A DNA stretch of 64,000 bases from Branchiostoma floridae (taxonomy: Eukaryota; Chordata; Leptocardii; Amphioxiformes; Branchiostomatidae). Positions within the stretch are counted from its first letter, which is position 1. Every line of letters begins with the position of its first letter. The stretch is taken from contig NC_049996.1 of assembly GCF_000003815.2 (NCBI RefSeq), positions 8,891,310 to 8,955,309 on the forward strand, written 5' to 3'. The notes below the pieces were generated by a model. The model was not told the DNA's origin. It did not search any database and saw only the letters and a program-made list of their open reading frames with translations. Made by a program: the position numbers and the translations under genes. Shown one piece after another: positions 58,991-64,000 of this stretch.

Positions 58991-59756
58991 ATTCATCGAT
59001 CTACTGATGAATCCAACGCCACTTCCGTCCCTTATACTGGCGATCGGCCGTGAGATTCATCGATCTACTGATGAAACCAACGCCACTTCCGTCCCTAATA
59101 TACTGGCGATCGGCAGTGAGATTCATCGATCTACTGATGAATCCAACGCCACTTCCGTCCCTTATACTGGCGATCGGCCGTGAGATTCATCGATCTACTG
59201 ATGAATCCAACGCCACTTCCGGCCCTAATACTGGCGATCGGCAGTGAGATTCATCGATCTACTGATGAATCCAACGCCACTTCCGTCCCTTATACTGGCG
59301 ATCGGCAGTGAGATTCATCGATCTACTGATGAATCCAACGCCACTTCCGGCCCTAATACTGGCGATCGGCCGTGGGATTCATCGATCTACTGATGAACCC
59401 AACGCCACTTCCGTCCCTTATACTGGCGATCGGCCGTGGGATTCATCGATCTACTGATGAATCCAACGCCACTTCCGGCCCTAATACTGGCGATCGGCCG
59501 TGGGATTCATCGATCTACTGATGAATCCAACGCCACTTCCATCCCTAACACTGGCGATCGGCCGTGGGATTCATCGATCTACTGATGAACCCAACGGCAC
59601 TTCCGTCCCACTGGCGATCGGCCGTGGGATTCATCGATCTACTGATGAATCCAACGCCACTTCCGTCCCTAATACTGCCGATCGGCCGTGGGATTCATCG
59701 ATCTACTGATGAATCCAACGTCCATTCTGTCACTAATACTATAAAGCCTTTGGTCG
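58991..59756. repeat. Minisatellite, 12 copies of a 64-bp unit
   Basis: Units start ATTCATCGATCTACTGATGA at 58991, 59055, 59121, 59185, 59249, 59313, 59377, 59441, 59505, 59569, 59629 and 59693. Spacing is 64 bp except one of 66 and one of 60. Each unit contains the 7-bp inverted repeat ATTCATC..GATGAAT and the palindrome CGATCG. Small open frames through it are artefacts because 64 is not a multiple of 3. Confidence 0.96.
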
Positions 59757-59769
59757 TCGGATTCATCTA

Positions 59770-61170
59770 CTGTAATTCTTGATTTTATTGCGGTAACTTA
59801 ATTTTAGCGTTTTTAGCGCCCACTAGTCGAGCGCTAAATTTTCATTACGCGACTTTTTCATTACGCGAATTCACCACCACCCCCTCCCTCTAATGTCGCG
59901 GCACCGATTTCTGGTTTTGTTATATACGGTCACGATCTAACTCTTATCCTTTACAAAAACGTGCACACATTACACTAGTAATTCACACAGGAACAAGAAG
60001 TTCGTCGTTCTTCAAGAAATAAAACATATATTTAAATGGAAAGTTTGTCGTCATTTCTTTTACAAAATGCAGTGAAAGCATGCTGACGCAAACAACACAA
60101 ATTCGTTACGAGCTGAGCTGCATATTTACACAATCGTATTTATCAATATTATTCTACGCTACGATTTAGAAGTTTGTCCATAAAATATACAAAACAGTTA
60201 CGAAGTTCACGTTGTGCTACGATGTTACACAAGACTTAGAAAATGTCCGCGTCATCTTAGCGTGCAGACAACAACAGCAAAAATGGCGTCGCAGAAAAAA
60301 ATACAAAGCCACTACGGAATATTTTGTGTAAATCTACGAATTTCTAGGCAGAAATACAGTCAAATTCATAGCGTCAAAGCGCAATATGTAAGGCGTGTTT
60401 TTTGTGAGCTACGAACAATTCGGAATCAAACCCTCATTACAAGAATCCGCCGCCACCCAAGCGTACAAACAACAACAATCAACTTTCAAAATGGCGCCGA
60501 CCCTGTGCCGCATGGTTCTCACAAAATTATTTCTGCGGCGCCGCATCGAGGTCGGCAACCTTCAAGTCTGGCGATGTTTTTTGTGTGAAAAGTTTGCGAT
60601 CTTGTTCGTTCCATGGCGGGCGACTTCTTCCAGAAACGTCTTTTTGATCGAATGCGTGGCTGATTCGAGATTCGCTGACGTTCCTCACAAGTTTTCGCTA
60701 CCAAATTTCGCAATCTTGGTCCTGCTTCCGGAGTATGGTGGTGGTTCCCGCTACGTTTTTTCTCGCTGTTCGCCGCCTGTATGGCTTTCTCGGCTTCCTT
60801 ATTCACGACAGCAGTATCAAGTGGGCTGTTGTCATCGTTAGGTCGGCTATGTCCGTCAAAATTTAGCGGGCCGCCGGCCGGCCAGAGTCGGCGGCCGTCA
60901 AGCGCGTTTTGAAATCACCGCGTCGGTACGCAAGTTGTTTATTATTCAGAACCACACGCACCGCCGGCGTGTATGTTATTTCTAGTCATGTATTTTTCGG
61001 ACTTTAGGCATGTAAACTATCGAGGGTTTTGGTGATATTCATCCTATTTTTTCACATATCCGACTGAAAATTTAGCGGCTCCTTCACAACGCTAAAATTA
61101 AGTGACGCGAGTTACTCCATTTTCCCCAAAACGCTATAATTTCCAGACGCGAGAATTTCAAGAATTACAG
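59770..61170. mobile_element. TA-flanked inverted-repeat element (1.4 kb)
   Basis: Begins CTGTAATTCTTGA and ends TCAAGAATTACAG, exact inverse, flanked by TA (59768-59769, 61171-61172). Inner ends also pair loosely (AACTTAATTTTAGCG versus CGCTAAAATTAAGT). The interior is GC-richer with repeated CAAACAACAACA and AAAATGGCG blocks. Open frames of about 150 codons inside have no transposase features. It is probably a non-autonomous mariner-type element and abuts the minisatellite. Confidence 0.75.
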
Positions 61171-61172
61171 TA

Positions 61173-62314
61173 TGTAATGATAAAATCTACTGTCTATGGC
61201 AGTGCGGATGCTTCTACAGAGAGCTTTGTAATATTTTTTGTACTATTCTTTGTTGTGGGACTCACAAATTCTAGCACTTATCGACAGCAATGAGCAAGAA
61301 AAAAAGTGTACTGAGAACTTTGCATTTATTGGTCACATATTCATATTAGCACACATTTGAATAAAGTTACAATCAATCATCAAACCAATGATCATCTGGA
61401 AATTTCTGCAAGGAATATTTTTTTTTTGCTGATTTTGGAGTTTTGCGCTTTGAGGCATAAACATTTCAACTTCTTGTAATTCAAATGAATTGCTAACCAT
61501 GTTGTGAGCTGTCCAGTACAGTATTGATATAAATCTTTATCTGCATGTTTTTTTTTCCTGTTTGATTACATGTATAACACACTATTTACATTGACTCCCG
61601 CAAAAAAAACACTTGGCTGACACATGTAACAAGGTCGCTGTTTCCTAGAATAATATTGATTGTTTATTTGCAAAATAATACTCCTGAGGGCCTGCAGGAC
61701 CCACCTATTACCAAGTAATTAATGGCAGGATAGCTTTTCCTAGGTAATAACATTCCAAACATTACCGTGGCGTGAACTAGCATTCCTGTGGACACATTCC
61801 TGTACAAATGGAGCTGACAAATGCTAGAATTGCACACAATACTAATTAGCAATAGAGTTGCACTGCTCCTGTGGCGTGACCAATAACAAAAGTTGCACAA
61901 TATACACAAAATACCCTGCACTTACAGTCATCAATATGTAGTGATAATATCCACGGGCATTCCGTCGCTAATACTGACAATTGACTGTGGACTTTATCAA
62001 TATGTTGTGATGAAGTCGAACGCAGCGTAGAAAGAAAAAAATCACTCAAATCTTTAATACCACCCGCTACCGCAATGACTGATGGGATAGCTTGTGTTCC
62101 ATTTTGTTCCTTTGTTTTCAGTCACATGCTGAAGATTTTTGTTCAGCATGTGACATGGGGTGCACTGGAAGAGTAAATTCTTGCACTGGGAATTTCGGGC
62201 TAAAGTGTCATTAGTAGAAGTGACTTTTAAAGAAAAGTGTTCCATTTTTGCACATGGGTGATTTTGGAATAGTCTATTGTTGCATGGGGAGGGAGATGGC
62301 TGAAATATGCTGTA
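61173..62314. other. Intergenic, no gene seen
   Basis: Mostly AT-rich unique sequence. A hairpin TCACATGCTGAA / TTCAGCATGTGA lies at about 62120-62153. No exon, tRNA or other RNA gene was recognised. Confidence 0.5.
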
Positions 62315-62419
62315 CTGTAAATGCAGAAACGTTCTCGGTGGATTAAATGAACTTCGCGGTTTTCACGGCGGCCACTTCACTGCGAATTTAAAACCGCCGC
62401 GAACATTTTTCCATAACAG
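62315..62419. mobile_element. Small TA-flanked MITE
   Basis: CTGTAAATGCAGAAACGTTC at the left and GAACATTTTTCCATAACAG at the right are imperfect inverted repeats, flanked by TA on both sides. The interior is GC-rich with GCGGTTTTCACGGCGG. Confidence 0.55.
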
Positions 62420-62999
62420 TAAGAGACTATAGTGCATGTTGCTACAGTGAAATAAAAAACACCGCAAAAAGTCCATGTTATCTGTTGATATGTTAAATTT
62501 TTCAGGCCATTCTTGAGCAGCATGTTGAATAAAGTCTTTATTTGGCTCCTTATTATCAACAAAATTGTTTAAAGTTTTGAAATGAGTCAAACATTCTTCT
62601 GGGTTAATGGCATTATCATCCTTCTGTTGAACATTATCTTCCTGTTACAGTGATTTGATTTCCCTCCAAGATTATATTTTTGTGGATTTTCCTTACTAAG
62701 TTTTCTGAGATTGTTTAATTGTATTTCTTTGAAGAGTCTTTTCTCTGTCTTGATTTTCTTCTTGTACAATTTCGGATTGCAGAAGTATACGTGGCGAACA
62801 TCAAGTTTCCACAAGCACTGAAAACGGAGTGGCAAATTGTTTTATTTTGTGTTTAAGAGATGCACATGAATGGTTGAACCATGGTTTACTTTTCTTCTTT
62901 CTTTTCTTGTTATTGTTGTGGGTAATTTTACGCAGACATTTATCAGCTACATGTGTGATTTAAAAGTTAAAGTTAAAGTTGCCCGTACATCAGTAACAG

Positions 63000-63130
63000 A
63001 TGCGTAGGGGTGGCGCCCATCTCCATTTCTGTAGCCCTTGGGCCACACATGTGAAAGCCACTACAGCAGGGGGCTGGTCTGCTGGTAGTGATGTGTGTTT
63101 AACTTCCATACTCTTCCTCATTCCTCAAGC
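63000..63130. repeat. Interspersed repeat fragment (family of 29245-29512)
   Basis: Shares GGTGGCGCCCATCTCCA, CTACAGCAGGGGGCTGG and TTCCATACTCTTCC with 29256-29390. Confidence 0.6.
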
Positions 63131-63272
63131 AGAGAAGAGCTATGTCCAGTATCAGGGTGAAGTGCACGAAGTTAGGGTGTAAGAAGTTGTACGAAGTTGT
63201 ACTAAGTTACAACCGTTTCCCACTGGCTTTGATGCTATATCGGGAGTCACAGATGACGTCAAAACATTTATT

Positions 63273-63810
63273 GGATGACGTAATCTAACTTCGTACAGTA
63301 GGCAGGGTAGGGTGTCAAGTGTACGAACTTGTCCGAAGTTGTGCAAAGTTACGTGACGTCATCTAACTTCGTACAGTAGGCAGGGTAGGGCGGCATGTGT
63401 GCGAATTTGTCCTAAGTTGTACAAAGTTACGTGACGTCATCTAACTTCGGACAGTGGGCAGGGTAGGTCAACAAGTGTGCGAAGTTGTCCTAAGTTGTGC
63501 AAAGTTACGTGACGTCATCTAACTTTGGACAGTGGGCAGGGTAGGTCAACAAGTGTGCGAAGTTGTCCTAAGTTGTGCAAAGTTACGTGACGTCATCTAA
63601 CTTTGGACAGTGGGCAGGGTAGGTCAACAAGTGTGCGAAGTTGTCCTAAGTTGTGCAAAGTTACGTGACGTCATCTAACTTTGGACAGTGGGCAGGGTAG
63701 GTCAACAAGTGTGCGAAGTTGTCCTAAGTTGTGCAAAGTTACGTGACGTCATCTAACTCTGGACAGTGGGCAGGGTAGGGCGGCATGTGTACGAATTTGT
63801 CCAAAGTTAA
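63273..63810. repeat. 78-bp tandem array with CRE-like TGACGTCA in six units
   Basis: About seven units. ACGTGACGTCATCTAAC recurs at 63351, 63429, 63507, 63585, 63663 and 63741, exactly 78 bp apart. Each carries the perfect cAMP-response-element palindrome TGACGTCA (63354, 63432, 63510, 63588, 63666, 63744). Another TGACGTCA lies just before the array at 63254. The unit also contains CGAAGTTGTCC and GGGCAGGGTAGG. The central units are almost identical. Confidence 0.96.
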
Positions 63811-64000
63811 TTAATACATAGTAAAAACTTATATATGTGTAAATAAGATACACACCACTCACGCATATAAACAAATAAAATATAGATGCACATTAATTAG
63901 CACAAAATCAATGTTCATGCATTGTAAAAAATTTCATTTATTTCACTTTTTTTTGTCTTTTATTTCTGCTCTTAACGTTTGTTTTAACAATGCACACAAA
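63811..64000. other. AT-rich window end; no gene
   Basis: Low-complexity AT-rich sequence after the 78-bp array. Nothing recognisable. Confidence 0.5.

Noticed and set aside
58991-59756. CRISPR-like regular repeats
   Set aside because: The whole 64-bp unit repeats with no unique spacers, and the genome is eukaryotic; it is a minisatellite.
59050-59782. Overlapping open frames of 65-72 codons reading IDLLMNPTPLPS
   Set aside because: Translation of the minisatellite; the unit is not a multiple of three, so the frames are accidental.
60214-60841. Two open frames of 124-148 codons
   Set aside because: They lie inside an inverted-repeat transposon, overlap each other, show no domain, and contain internal DNA repeats.

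Overview
The window reads as chordate nuclear DNA, most likely amphioxus (Branchiostoma). Proteins are close to vertebrate orthologues, exons are short (about 40-250 bp) and separated by GT-AG introns, and the non-coding DNA is crowded with small inverted-repeat transposons, tRNA-derived SINEs and minisatellites. A 100-base run of N (48604-48703) marks an assembly gap. The species is an inference; the eukaryotic gene structure is seen directly.

Layout. 1-2400: first two coding exons of Rab5 (minus strand; the 3' part lies beyond base 1). 2400-6300: probable Rab5 5' intron carrying a complete hAT-type insertion (3537-4787). 6300-7192: probable shared promoter. 7193-13580: complete EFHB/CFAP21 gene (plus strand, 12 coding exons, 577 aa). 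13581-16285: convergent 3' ends. 16286-54199: complete PIKFYVE gene (minus strand, 45 coding exons, 2229 aa; every exon junction keeps the frame). 55814-57676: intronless CDK11 (PITSLRE)-like kinase (plus strand, 620 aa), probably a retrogene. 57677-64000: no further gene seen, but two tandem arrays (64-bp units at 58991-59756; 78-bp units at about 63273-63810, each with a perfect TGACGTCA) and a 1.4-kb inverted-repeat element.

How the genes relate. Rab5 and EFHB are head to head, as RAB5A and EFHB are in human 3p24.3 (known), so this looks like an ancient bidirectional pair. Rab5 and PIKfyve both act on early endosomes: Rab5-GTP promotes PI3P formation and PIKfyve turns PI3P into PI(3,5)P2. 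No operon-like logic applies and I infer no common control. EFHB is a ciliary microtubule inner protein.

I found no clearly new biochemical system. The most unusual items are the CDK11-derived intronless kinase with a changed PITSLRE motif, the phased CRE-like array, a mobile element inserted next to a PIKFYVE splice donor with a 17-bp flanking duplication, and two partial exon duplications inside PIKFYVE that keep splice donors.
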